This document shows, one piece after another, positions 36,817 to 47,257 of a stretch of DNA of 64,000 nucleotides (position 1 is the first letter of the stretch; each line of letters opens with the position of its first letter). The DNA is taken from assembly GCA_029237695.1 (NCBI GenBank), contig CM055265.1, forward strand, positions 70,967,912 to 71,031,911. Direction: 5' to 3'. This DNA comes from Conchocele bisecta. Its lineage: Eukaryota > Mollusca > Bivalvia > Lucinida > Thyasiridae. The notes under the pieces were generated by a model. It made no database searches, was not told the origin of the DNA, and saw only the letters and a list, made by a program, of their open reading frames with translations. Made by a program: the position numbers and the translations under genes.

Positions 36817-39800
36817 GTGAGTTAATCTTGAGGGGGTGGGGCATGGGATAAAACCGTTAGTCTGTTATTGACATTTGTTTGTTGACAAAATACTTACTGT
36901 CCTGTGAAGTGTCAATTGTAACTTATTTTGATATAAGTGTGTATTTATATTTCTCGTAAACTGTATCATATTATTCGACTCCATCCCCAGCATGCATGCA
37001 TTACCGAATATAATACCACCACTGATTTGATTTAACCATATGTCAAATATCCAATAAAAATATAAATAATATTTATTATATACCTACCCATGAAATACAG
37101 TTATACGATGTAAATAAAAGTCATATGTTCTCATCGATGAAATAAACAACGTCCGGTGAAAATAGGACTACTTCCGCTATCTATATTCATAACGCGCATC
37201 TGCAGTGCCGGAATGCAAATAGGCTGCAAATACACATTCATTACCGTATACAGTCTAAAAAACTGCTAATTTCCATGGAGCGGTATATAATAAATAGAAT
37301 ATTCATATTTTTGCAACGAATATGACACATGTTCATCTCGTGGTGTGAAATGTCCATATTTCACGAGTGAAATATGGACATTTCACACCACTCAATGAAC
37401 ATATATGTCATATACGTTGCAAAAATATGAATATCCTCTATGTATCCCTACTTAACAAGAAATACATGACATACACTAGGACAGTGATAGGTGAAAATGA
37501 ATTCGGCGTGCCGTAGTGGTCTAATATCATTTGAGACACGCCATGTGATTTTGTACCTTCGGACATCTGCGTAATTTCATGAAATACGTTTACAAAATTT
37601 ACAATGTTTTCCGTGAATTTCGTGAAAAGTTGACAACATTTTCAGAGTACATGCCAAATCCTACATTCTCCATGTACTCTGAAAATGTTGTCAACTTTTG
37701 ACTGTATTTATGTAAACGGATTATATGAAATTGCGCAGTTGTCCGAAGGTACAAAATAACATAGCGTGTCTCGTTTGTAAACATGTAGACCAACTTTCTC
37801 AACAATATGAAATGTTGGATATTGTGGAGACCATTAATTGTGACATATGTCACTCCATATTCGTTTGCGATTCAATAAACTGAAGTTCAAATAAAAGTTC
37901 TACACTTTGGACGCTTATTGTAAAGTTGTTAAACAGCTTTCCTTATGTTCAACAATACTTCAGTAACCAAGAACCCACTCTTCCAACGTTTCTGCACAGG
38001 GCCTTTATCAAGCAATTAGTTTCTACTAAAAGCTAAGTAGTACCTATTTCGAAAATAGATACCACTTAGCGTTTAGTAGAAACCAATTCCTTGATATTTT
38101 CCTAGTGCTGATACGTTGGACGAGTGGGTTCTTGGTTACTGCAGTATTGTTCAATATATAACAACTGTTATTGAGTTTGTTTAATGTGTGTGATCCGTCG
38201 GCATTATACACGCCATACCGAGCTCCGGCTACCGGTCTGGTACCACAGTTATACACCACAGTTTCCACGATGTATGCATGGTCGTGTGGTCCATGTATGT
38301 ATGGTTGTGTGTGTGTTTGCAGGAATATCTGAACCCGCTGATCGACCCACACCCCGCTAGTAGTATCGGTGAGTGAGAGGATGAGTGACATTTTATTGTA
38401 GATTGCAAGTATCCCGTATGCGTGTGTATCTGCGTGGAAATGTTTAGTACGGGTGAATATATATAACGCGAATGTTCTGTCTGTAACACAGGGCGGCTTA
38501 CTGTAAGCCGCCCTGCGTTACAGACAGAATGTTATGGTATATAGTGAGTTACATTTTCGCAAACTATATGACTGATTGAGAAGATAAGTGGAAGTTTATT
38601 TCAGTGCAGTGAGCGCCTATATACTTGCAATTGAGAGGTTGAATACCATTTTATGTTTAGTGTCAAAAGCACGTGTACATTTGCATACATGTGAATGTTT
38701 GGTGATTGAGAGCACGGGTGACATTTTATTCTGGAATTATGGGCGCCAGTGTCAGTGTACATATGCATGTATATAAGAGATTGAGTGGCAGCGAGACGCT
38801 ATATATGAGACACGCCATGTGACTTTGTACCTTCGGACGTCTGCGTAATTTCATTAAATACGTTTACAAAATTTACAATATCTTTCATAAATAAGTCAAA
38901 AGTTGACAACATTTTATATTCCGCATGCACTGTGAACAATAGTTGGAATGTGTCTAATATAACGAGGATGATGGTACTGTTATGACGATATACGTTTTAT
39001 TGAGTGAGAGAAAAGAAAGAAAATAATGTCGTGTAATAATATTTGTTTCCAATCCCCAGATTCGTCCGGTCACGTGCCCGGCCCGGGAGGAAGTTTGGAC
39101 CCCCACCTAGTACTGCAAGCCCGCCCTCCGAAACGGAAGGCGGAGGATCAGCTCTTCGGCCGCGCCAACAAGATAGCCCGTTCTTCACAGTCCGTCGAGA
39201 TCGATTACCGCATCCACCATCGCGACGGCTTCTTCAGACCCACCATGCGTAAGTGAAAGTAAACCGGTATTAACCCTTACAACCCTGGATATTCTACATT
39301 GGCTGTTTCATACCGATGTTCGGACTATACTATTAACCCTTGGAACCCGAAAGCCCGCTATAACGGTTTCTGCAAACAGTGCAGATCGTAACGAGCCGTC
39401 TCATCAGGATCCGCACTTTTTCATATTTCTGAGAACAAAAACAACTCGTTTTCATAAATGGACTAGTCTGAAAACCATTTTGTGACTATTGGATTGGTTG
39501 CAAAATTAACATATCAAAATCCATTTCAGTTACTTAGGGGGTGACAGTGTTAATGACAAAATGTGTTTTTTAGAGGTGAATAACAGTGACAAATCCTGCA
39601 GATCCTGATGAGCCGGCTCATCGGGATATGCCGTGTTTGCACATGTTGGCTTTCTGGCCTTATGGGTTTAAAGAGTTAATGCGTATACATGTATTTAGTT
39701 TATACACCACCCTGTGTTCATCATTAGTGGTGCCAGCATTCATGCCCACCACGGGCCGATCATAGCCGAAAATATGAGAGCCCCGAGACTTACTATCGAT

Positions 39801-42800
39801 GGTGTCTCACTGCCGGGTCGAAACTCTACCACACGTGCACACCAGAGTACGTTTTTACAACTTTGCGGACGGTATGTTGTATCCGCCGACATCAGTATTA
39901 TTGAGCTGTACATCAACATAGGCTATCACATACTCTCCAATAGGCAAAAAATATGAAAACGTATTAACACCAAAAACAATGAATATGTATGTAAGACCCA
40001 GATCGGGGGTCAATCTCAGAACGGGGGTTATTCCTGGCTATTAGCCCCCGTTCTGGGATTTGGTCGCCATTCTGGGGCTGATCCCCGATCTGAGTCTTAC
40101 ATATGAACAGCGTGAAACAGTGTTTTAGGATCGGAACTTTCTTTATTCATTCACGATTCGACGTTACTGCGAACATAGTACGGTTCCGTCCGTCAATCGA
40201 ATGCCCAATGTGTGTATGCGATTCGCCCATTCATGTCTAACTGTCAAGCATGTCGTTTTCCAGGCGCCGTCCGCAGGTCGACAGCCGAATACCACTGCTA
40301 TGGCAAGTCCGACGCCCTGGACCCGGGATCATTCGCCTCCGTCGCCGCCCGCGACGACTGGGCCATCGAGCCCTGGCTTCGGCGTGACCGGGCCCGCAGG
40401 CTCCGGCGCTGGGCCCTTAATGTGCAGGTGAGTCAACATTCTGAGACCTACTGGTATTGAGATGTGCCCACCATACTACTCATGGTGGATGTACTGAGGT
40501 AGTGACGGAGTTACGTACTGGGCCCTCAATGTGCATGTGAGTCAACATGAGGAGACATTAGCGGGTGTTGAACTAAGAACACCATACTACTCATGGTGCA
40601 TGTATTGGTGTAGTCACGGAGATTCATGCCCGATGTGCGATGCATTGATGCTATTCTTGCAGTTATTTGAAAATGATTGTTTTTTGGAATTCGCCTGTTT
40701 GTTTGGCAACAGTATGTCACAACGATCCACGGTACACGGATATTCATATATAAGACGGTACTTATGTCAGTCAAAAAGACATTTAGTGTCCACATCAATA
40801 CTGATGCAACTTTGTTAGAAAGAAATAGTTCCAGTGACCATTTGTCCCTATGTCTTTCCTGCACTGGGTGACGAGTGGTGAGGCACGTAAAATATCTGCC
40901 AGGTTTGGATATTAGATATCCACGAACCTGTTCATGACGTGTACTCTATATGCAAACTGATGACAAATGTAAGTCGTACTCCGACAGCGTCTACTGTCAT
41001 CAACAACGATATATAAGCCCTTAAAGAGCGAGAGAATACTATGGTAGCATGATGTTTTCTTCTTCTTCCTAAATTGTCTTATTTCTTTGGGAAAACAACT
41101 GTTTTGGCAGATGCCAATGATATGGAATGGAAACTAACTTCAAGCGCTGCCAATGTATGTTTTTGTTCATAGCTGTTGCAAATAGGACATGTATGTGTCT
41201 ATTCATTATAAGCATCAACATCCTTGGTAGTATTGTCTGTATGTGTCCATTCATTATAAGCATCAACACAATTGGTAGCACATCCAACCCCCTTACTAGC
41301 AATGTCTGTATGTGTCTATTCATTGTAATCTTCAACCCCTTGGTATAATTATCTGTACGTGTCCATTCATTGTGATCGTCAAACCCCTTGGGATCATTGT
41401 ATGTATGTGTCCATTTTTTGTAATCGTCAACACCCTTGGTATCATTACCTGTATGTTTCTATGCATTGTAATCGTCAACCCCTTGGTATCATGGTCTGTA
41501 TGTGTATATTCATTGTAAGCGTTAACCCCTTGTTAACATGGTCTGTATGTGTATATTTGCTGTAAGCGTCAACCGCTTGGTATCATTGTCTGTATGTGTC
41601 TATTCATTGTAACCATCAACCCCCTTTGTACTATGGTCTGTATGTGTCTATTCATTATAATCGTCAACACTCTTACTAGCATTGTATGTATGTGTCTATT
41701 CATTGTAACCGTCAAGCCCCTTGGTGCCATTGTCTGTATGTGTCTATTCATTGTCACCGTCAACCCTCTTGATACAATTGTCCGTATGTGTCTATTCATT
41801 TCATTGTAACCGTCAACCCGCTTTGTGCCATTGTCTGTATGTGTCTATTCATTGTAACCATCAACCCCTTTGTACCAATGTATGTATGTGTCTATTCATT
41901 GTAACCGTCAACTCCCTTGGTATTATTGTATGTATGTGTATATTTATTGTAACCGTCAACCCCTTTGTAGCATTGCCTGTATGTGTCTATTCATTATAAT
42001 CGTCAACACTCGTATTACCATTGTATGTATGTGTCTATTCAGTGTAACCGTCTACCTCCTTGGTATCGTGTTCTGTATGTTTCTATTCTTTATAAGTGTC
42101 AACCCCCTATGAATCATTGTCAGTATGTGTCTATTCATTGCAAGTGTCAACCCCCTTGGTAGCATTGCCTGTATGTTTCTATTCATTGCAAGTGTCAACA
42201 CCCTTGGTACCATTGCCTGTATGTGTCTATACATTTCAAGTGACAACCCCCTTGGTAGCATTGCCTGTATGTGTCTATTCATTGCAAGTGTCAACCCCTA
42301 GGTATCATTGTATGTATGTGCATATTCATTGCAAGTGTCAACCCCCTTCGTACCATTGCATGTATGTGTCTATTCATTATAAGTGTCAACCCCCTAGGTA
42401 TCATTGCATGTATGTGTCTATTCATGGCAAGTGTCAAGCCCTTGGTACCATTGTATGTATGTGTCTATTCATTGCAAGTGTCAACCCCCTAGGTGTCATT
42501 GTATGTATGTGTATATTCATTGCAAGTGTCAACCCCCTTCGTACCATTGCATGTATGTGTCTATTCATTATAAGTGTCAACCCCCTAGGTATCATTGTAT
42601 GTATGTGTCTATTCATGGCAAGTTTCAAGCCCTTGGTACCATTGTATGTATGTGTCTATTCATTGCAAGTGTCAACCCCCTTGGTAGCATTGCCTGTATG
42701 TGTCTATTCATTGCAAGTGTCATCCCCTAGGTATCATTGTATGTATGTGTCTATTCATTGCAACTGTCAACCCCCTTGGTACCATTGCCTGTATGTGTCT

Positions 42801-43739
42801 ATACATTTCAAGTGTCAACCCCCTTGGTATCATTGCCTGTATTTATCAGGTAACCTGCCCTGTATTGGCCGAATACGTACTGACTGATAACATATTGTTG
42901 TATCAGGCATTGACCTGATACAAACATCCGGGTTACAATGAAGTGAATATTGACGTTCCATTGGTCGGATGACGTCACGTGACGTTACCGAATGACGTCA
43001 GTGTAATGACGCAATGTAAACAAGTCCGCGTTCTGTCCACAGATAACAACGTCATATGTGGTCATTTTCGAGCATAAAAAGTTACCTGATAAACAGAATA
43101 CCAGGCTTGTGTCTTTTGATATCAAGTTTATCAGGCTCGGCTCGGAAACGGTAGGGATTCCTCGGCAAGCCTCGGAATTCCTACGCGTTTCCTAGCCTTG
43201 CCTGATAAACTTAATATCAAAAGACACTAGCCTGGTATTCTCTATGTGTCTATTCATTGCAAGTGTCAACCCCCTACGTATCATTGTATGTATGTGTCTA
43301 TTCATTATAATCGTCTACCCCCTTGGTACCATTGTCTGCATGTGTCTATTTAGTGTAACCACCAATCCCCTTGTTACCATTGTCTGTATGTATCTGTTCA
43401 TTGTAATCGTAAATCCCCTTGTTACCATTGTCTGTATGTATCTGTACATTGTAATCGTAAATCCCCTTGCTACCATTGTCTGTATGAATCTGTCCATTGT
43501 AATCGACACTCCAAATTGGTAATATGGTCTGTATATGTTCATTACAGTACACCAAGGCAAAGCGGCAGGTGAACGAGGCATACAAAGTCTCCCACCCGGC
43601 CGAGTACAGGGCCTACATGGTCGAATACAAGGCCTACATGGCGCACTACCGGGCGAGCATGGCCGAATACAAGGCGGCATACAGGGAGGCGGGCCGGGCG
43701 GCATACAGAGAGGCACTGAGTGACGTCGACCTCACATAA
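36661..43739 (+). CDS. Unrecognised five-exon gene, 248-residue basic protein with heptad-repeat tail
   Basis: Joining 36661-36816, 38323-38368, 39060-39248, 40264-40427 and 43548-43739 gives one uninterrupted 248-residue frame. All four introns are GT-AG, with phases 0, 1, 1, 0 matching across every junction, which is unlikely by chance. Residues 1-67 are acidic (MEAELLDFEFYENEEW). Residues about 68-130 are Gly/Pro-rich, then basic, with PPKRKAED near 90-97, which looks like a nuclear localisation signal. Residues about 131-185 hold an Arg-rich segment (WLRRDRARRLRRW). Residues 203-230 are four seven-residue repeats: AEYRAYM, VEYKAYM, AHYRASM, AEYKAAY. Only two cysteines; no signal peptide or membrane segment. 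I do not recognise a family and propose no function. The start ATG has context CAGCCATGG, and an acceptor-like TTTCAG ends at 36658, so an upstream non-coding exon is possible. Confidence 0.8.
37070..37445. repeat. Foldback MITE, copy 2
   Basis: Same blocks as 35935-36360 (AACGTCCGGTGAAAATAGG; TCATATTTTTGCAACGAATA and its inverse). The hairpin centre is GTCCATATTTCACGAGTG. Confidence 0.7.
37530..37775. repeat. Family E MITE
   Basis: GAGACACGCCATGTGATTTTG and its inverse, with an inner palindrome GACAACATTTTCAGAGTAC / GTACTCTGAAAATGTTGTC. A half copy is at 38806-38935. Confidence 0.75.
37945..38155. repeat. Palindromic element in intron 1
   Basis: CAGTAACCAAGAACCCACTC and its inverse near 38122-38141 enclose TTTCTACTAAAAGCTAAGT / CACTTAGCGTTTAGTAGAAA. 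Confidence 0.7.
38323..38368 (+). CDS. Gene 2 exon 2
   Basis: A 46-nt micro-exon between GTGTTTGCAG and ATCG|GTGAGT. It encodes EYLNPLIDPHPASSI plus the first base of Asp68. The phase fits both neighbours. Confidence 0.72.
38369..39059 (+). other. Gene 2 intron 2
   Basis: 691 bp. It contains a short near-perfect palindrome at 38465-38536 (ATTCTGTCTGTAACGCAGGG type arms) and half of a family E MITE at 38806-38935. Confidence 0.7.
39060..39248 (+). CDS. Gene 2 exon 3
   Basis: The acceptor TTTCCAATCCCCAG ends at 39059 and the donor ATGC|GTAAGT starts at 39249. It encodes the Gly/Pro-rich linker, the PPKRKAED basic motif and IDYRIHHRDGFFRPTM. G+C is high for the region. The other two frames over it are shadows. 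Confidence 0.8.
39332..39552. repeat. Family H MITE, inverted
   Basis: TTAACCCTTGGAACCCG, then TAACGAGCCGTCTCATCAGG, and the tail TTCAGTTACTTAGGGGGTGA, the reverse of 24711-24967. Confidence 0.7.
39989..40102. repeat. Palindromic element with CCCGTTCTGGGAT motifs (family K)
   Basis: GTAAGACCCAGATCGGGGG and its inverse enclose paired AGAACGGGGG / CCCCCGTTCTGGG. A related segment with three to four CCCGTTCTGGGATT units lies at 44112-44222. Confidence 0.7.
40264..40427 (+). CDS. Gene 2 exon 4
   Basis: The acceptor GTCGTTTTCCAG ends at 40263 and the donor CAG|GTGAGT at 40428 is the consensus. It encodes AVRRSTAEYHCYGKSDA, then the acidic-aromatic DDWAIEPW and the basic RRDRARRLRRW. G+C is clearly above that of the flanking introns. 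Confidence 0.82.
41185..43530 (+). repeat. 48-bp minisatellite in gene 2 intron 4
   Basis: About 40 diverged units of 48 bp, each with TCTGTATGTGTCTATTCATTG and TCAACCCCCTTGGTA (read in parts), interrupted at 42843-43242 by a two-hairpin element. The period is a multiple of three, so frames stay open on both strands, up to 263 codons on +. These are not genes. The last unit runs into the splice acceptor of exon 5. Confidence 0.9.
42843..43242 (+). mobile_element. Two-hairpin element, sister family of AB
   Basis: It is inserted cleanly into the minisatellite, with TAT duplicated on both sides (42840-42842 and 43243-43245), giving an exact length of 400 bp. Hairpin 1 runs from TTATCAGGTAAC to GTTACCTGATAA (43085-43096). 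Hairpin 2 runs from AGAATACCAGGCT to AGCCTGGTATTCT. Its loop (GGCTCGGCTCGGAAACGG and CGTTTCCTAGCCTTGCC) resembles the AB loop, while the arms differ. Confidence 0.88.
43548..43739 (+). CDS. Gene 2 exon 5 (terminal)
   Basis: The acceptor TGTTCATTACAG ends at 43547. It encodes 63 residues: YTKAKRQVNEAYKVSHP, the four heptads AEYRAYM to AEYKAAY, an Ala/Arg tail and SDVDLT, then TAA at 43737. The regular Tyr/Met/Ala spacing suggests a helical or coiled segment. Confidence 0.85.
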   Translation, partial: YTKAKRQVNEAYKVSHPAEYRAYMVEYKAYMAHYRASMAEYKAAYREAGRAAYREALSDVDLT

Positions 43740-43811
43740 ACACGACCACACTTGCTCTACTGTACCAGACTTCCAATGCACCAGATAGCAATGCTTTTTG
43801 TTCGCGTTATA

Positions 43812-44275
43812 ATTGCGACATGTCGTGTCAGTTTGTACATAAGAAGATGTGCGATATCTCGTGAAATATATTTACACAATTTACGATATATGAAGTAAAT
43901 TACTTCGAAATTTGACGAATTCTACAGTGCAAATGTGGAATAGAATTCCGCAGAAAATATGTCGCGTTTGTCACAGAGGTCAAACGTACGTTACCCACCG
44001 TGAAGTGATTAGTAATGGAGTGAATGGAACGTATACCTTTCCTGTTTCTAATGAAAGTCGTGTTTTGTAAATGGCCCATGTGTACAATGTTCCTACCTTT
44101 TCCGGTCATTGTCAGATTGGCCCCCGTTCTGGGATTGTCGTCGCGTTGTTCGGCCCCCGTTCTGGGATTAGCCCTCGTTCTTGGATTGGTCCCCGTTCTG
44201 GGACTGACCCCTGGGTCTATATTTCACGAAAAATCGCACATCTTCTTAGGTACAAAATCACATGGCTTGTCTCAT
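43812..44275. repeat. Family E MITE with nested family K insertion
   Basis: GACATGTCGTGTCAGTTTGTAC and TACAAAATCACATGGCTTGTC are the ends. At about 44112-44222 several CCCGTTCTGGGATT units ending in TGACCCCTGGGTCTA are inserted. Confidence 0.7.
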
Positions 44276-44626
44276 ATTTGTGAAGACAACTAATGTACGT
44301 CAACACCCGCCATTTAGGCCAGCTCCGCCCTACAAATATCTCTGAAACTACTGGATCAATTTTGTTTTGGTTCAGTATGGCGAAAGTATATAGCATTTCA
44401 TACTGGGGACGCCGTCCTCATAGCTGTAATCTTGTGAGAAAACATGGTATCAGCGATACTATATCATGTCTCATATAATTCATAGCCTGTGCTAAACAGA
44501 GGATGAAATAATTGTTAAATAATTTCTGTTAAACCGCTGTAACTGTAAAATTAAGCACTAATTGTGAAACACAATTATTTTGTGAACTGATCATACTACA
44601 CCACATTTAGAAAGAAAGGGTTCTGG
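44276..44626. other. Intergenic, nothing recognised
   Basis: AT-rich sequence after gene 2. No clear polyadenylation signal close to the stop codon was found here. Confidence 0.35.
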
Positions 44627-44833
44627 GGGCCGTTTCACGAAATTTCATACGACTGAAATGTTCACATTAACTATGTTTCCTCGTAAACAATAGATAGATT
44701 ATATTTATTGAGCATACGCTGCATATGCAGCCTATTCTCAATAAATGTAAATCCATCAATTGAAATTTCCAGACGATCATAAATTTTCACTTACGAACAT
44801 TTCAGTCGTACGAAGTTTAGTGAAACGGGTCCC
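44627..44833. repeat. Family C MITE
   Basis: GGGGGCCGTTTCACGAAATTTC to TAGTGAAACGGGTCCC, with the inner AGCATACGCTGCATATGC palindrome region. Confidence 0.8.
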
Positions 44834-45300
44834 TGTTTTAGATACTAGTTTACTTCATGTAGTTAATGTTAAGATGCAAGTACTCGTAGTCACAGACAAT
44901 AGCAAAAAATAAGAAACCAAATAAATTAGTGTTCGGAACGCTAGTTACTTTTCAGTATTCATGATAAACAATTTTATTTTTAACAAATCAAAATATTTGT
45001 TTAGTTTTCTGTTTAACTGCGCATATTTGAGACACATTGCCTTTAATATTTAATATTTAAAATAGAAGTTGGTGCATTGGAAATCTGGTTACGTAGTGTA
45101 AATTGGTTAAACCCATGGAAGACAATGGGTGGGATTGTGCAATAGAAGTGTAAAAACTGTGTACTAATAGCCAGACACTTGATGGGAAATGTGCAATATA
45201 CCGTATTTATTACACGTCTCTTCTCTAAAACCTGTACAGTAGCGTTTGTGTGTGTGTTCCCATTGGAAACCAGGTAAAATTGTCCAAACGTACGTTTCCA
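44834..45300. other. Intergenic, nothing recognised
   Basis: AT-rich spacer between two family C MITEs; an AATAAA at 44920-44925 is 1.2 kb after gene 2 and may or may not serve it. Confidence 0.35.
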
Positions 45301-45512
45301 GGGGCCGTTTCACTAAACTTCCTACGACTAAAATGTTCGTAAGTGCAAAATTATGATAGTCTGTACATTTCAAATTAACAATATTTTCTTGTAAAGACTT
45401 ATTGGATTTACATTTATTGAGCATAGGCTGCAAAATGCAGCCTATGCTCAATATATGTAGGCTAAATCCATCAATCGATTTTAGTCGTACGAAGTTTAGT
45501 GAAACGGCCGCC
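45301..45512. repeat. Family C MITE
   Basis: GGGGCCGTTTCACTAAACTT to AGTTTAGTGAAACGGCCGCC. The central palindrome GCATAGGCTGCAAAATGCAG is intact; one arm is shortened. Confidence 0.8.
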
Positions 45513-46536
45513 TGTATTCCTATTAGCCAGTCTAATACCTCTATTCCCGTTTTCTATCGAGTTCAAATCGTTTTCGTTTTCTGGTTTTATTATTCAATGA
45601 CAATGACGTGTTTCCATGATGTAGCCTTTCCACTATAAACCATGCCATGCTCATTACAAGAAAAACGCAAAACGAATTTTCCTGAAACCCTGCACATGCG
45701 CAGTGATACGCAAACGGATAAACACATTTCCATCGGAAACGGTGCACCATTTGTTGTGTCACTGAGCATGTGCAGGGTTTCATGAACATCCATTGTGCGT
45801 TTTTGTTTTAATGCGCATAACATGGAGAAATGCACAGACACAACAACAACTGGTTTTCTGGCAATCGTAGCACACACGTGAGCGAAACGTGGGTCAAACC
45901 AAAACGAGACGTGTAAACTCGGAACGGAACAAAAACCCTGTAGTGCAATAAGAACATCAAAATAGCGGCGTGTCTAGTTTGCATAATGCCAGATGGCATG
46001 AGATTAAGATACAACAATTACCTATAAATCTAAGTTAAGCTATTATCCATCAATGATTATGTTTGGGACTAATTCGTGTTTTAATGAACGTGAAACAAGC
46101 CATAGATAACGTAAAACAGTTCTCAGCAACTATACGCAAGCATTATCATCTGGCATTATCGACGATTAATTTAAAATTGCCATCCCGAAATTTCAACAAG
46201 TTTACCATTGTGTTTATTTGAAAATAGTTTTACAATGTATATTATTTTAATATTTACTTTGCTTTTTTATAATTTATATATTTATATAAATACCAACATA
46301 TTCCAAATGATGAATGTTCCATAAATATACTGCTATTATTGTATTGCGACATTGTATACGAATTTGGCAGCCATCTTAAATTTGTGCAAAGTGGACACGT
46401 TTTTACTATCTTTATTTTCCTAGGTTTTGATTATGTTTTCAGTTTGCGGTTGTGAGTTGCATGGCGATAAATAAAGTTTGTTACGATCAGTGGTGAGCTA
46501 TTTGTATTTTCACTTGACTATGGCCAGGAATATATG
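45513..46536. other. Intergenic with an imperfect inverted repeat
   Basis: An inverted pair GAAACCCTGCACATGCGCAG (45682) and CATGTGCAGGGTTTCATG (45767) lies here. The rest is AT-rich with no recognised gene. Confidence 0.4.
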
Positions 46537-47257
46537 TGTCTGTGACTGGAGAAATGTGGCTTATTGGTGTTACCAGTGTCTATCCGCACAGTCTGGATCT
46601 GGGGGCCGTTTCACTAAACTTCGTACGACTCAAATGATCGTAATTGCAAAATTAGTATAGTCTGTACATTTCACATTAACAATGTTTTCTTGTAAACAAT
46701 TATTGGATTTACATTTATTGAGCATAGGCTGCATAAGCAGCCTATGCTCAATCTTAAATTTGTGATGGATTTACATTTATTGAGCATAGGGTGCATAAGC
46801 AGCCTATGCTCAATAAATGTAAATCCATCAGTTGAAATTTCCAGGCGATCCTAAATTTGCACTTACGAACATTTTAGTCGTACGAAGTATAGTGAAACGG
46901 CCCCCTGGAGTTCGTAAGTGCAAAACTAAAATGCGCAACAAAGTTCGCATTAGCAGCCGATTTTGGTAAATATTATGTGGGTTTGTTCAGATTTAATAAC
47001 ACCTACATGTACATGGAAACTGGTTGCATTAAAGAACCTCGTTAATATGTGAAGTGAATTTATAGAAATCATTTTTTGTCGTAAAAGGTGTAGTGAAACG
47101 GGCCCCTGCATTGTTCATCATTCAACCAATGAAACACCCACCATGCTTTTAACAAGCAATACATATCGTTATCAGGCTATACTGGTGTGCTATTTGATCA
47201 GGTGCTACGCTAGTAACAGATGTCATACGCCCCATTTCCCCAGTCACAACCGCATAT
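46537..47257. repeat. Family D MITE split by family C insertion
   Basis: The left part (46537-46597: TGTCTGTGACTGGAGAAATG) and right part (47105-47257, ending CCCCAGTCACAACCGC) belong to one family D copy. The family C sequence sits between them, in the inner palindrome after CAGTCTGGATCT. Confidence 0.75.
46598..47104. repeat. Family C MITE with duplicated core, plus a diverged second copy
   Basis: 46601-46905 is family C with the TTGAGCATAGG/TGCATAAGCAGCC core present twice. 46906-47104 is a related, more diverged segment from GGAGTTCGTAAGTGCAAAAC to TAGTGAAACGGGCCCC. Confidence 0.7.

Larger units (their letters stand above)
36817..38322 (+). other. Gene 2 intron 1
   Basis: 1.5 kb, holding a second copy of the foldback MITE found before exon 1 (37070-37445), a family E MITE (37530-37775) and a palindromic element (37945-38155). 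Confidence 0.7.
39249..40263 (+). other. Gene 2 intron 3
   Basis: About 1 kb, with an inverted family H MITE (39332-39552), a partial second one (39595-39680) and a palindromic element (39989-40102). Confidence 0.7.
40428..43547 (+). other. Gene 2 intron 4
   Basis: 3.1 kb. 40428-41180 has no recognised repeat apart from a partial echo of the exon 4 boundary at about 40521-40550 (GGGCCCTCAATGTGCATGTGAGTCAACAT-like, shown in part), suggesting a small local duplication. The rest is the 48-bp array and its inserted element. Confidence 0.7.

Noticed and set aside
41185..42842. CRISPR-like regular array
   Set aside because: Units are contiguous and diverged, with no constant repeat and unique spacers, and the context is an animal intron.
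42096..42887. 263-codon open frame on +
   Set aside because: It is the 48-bp minisatellite read in frame; the period is a multiple of three and all neighbouring frames are open as well.
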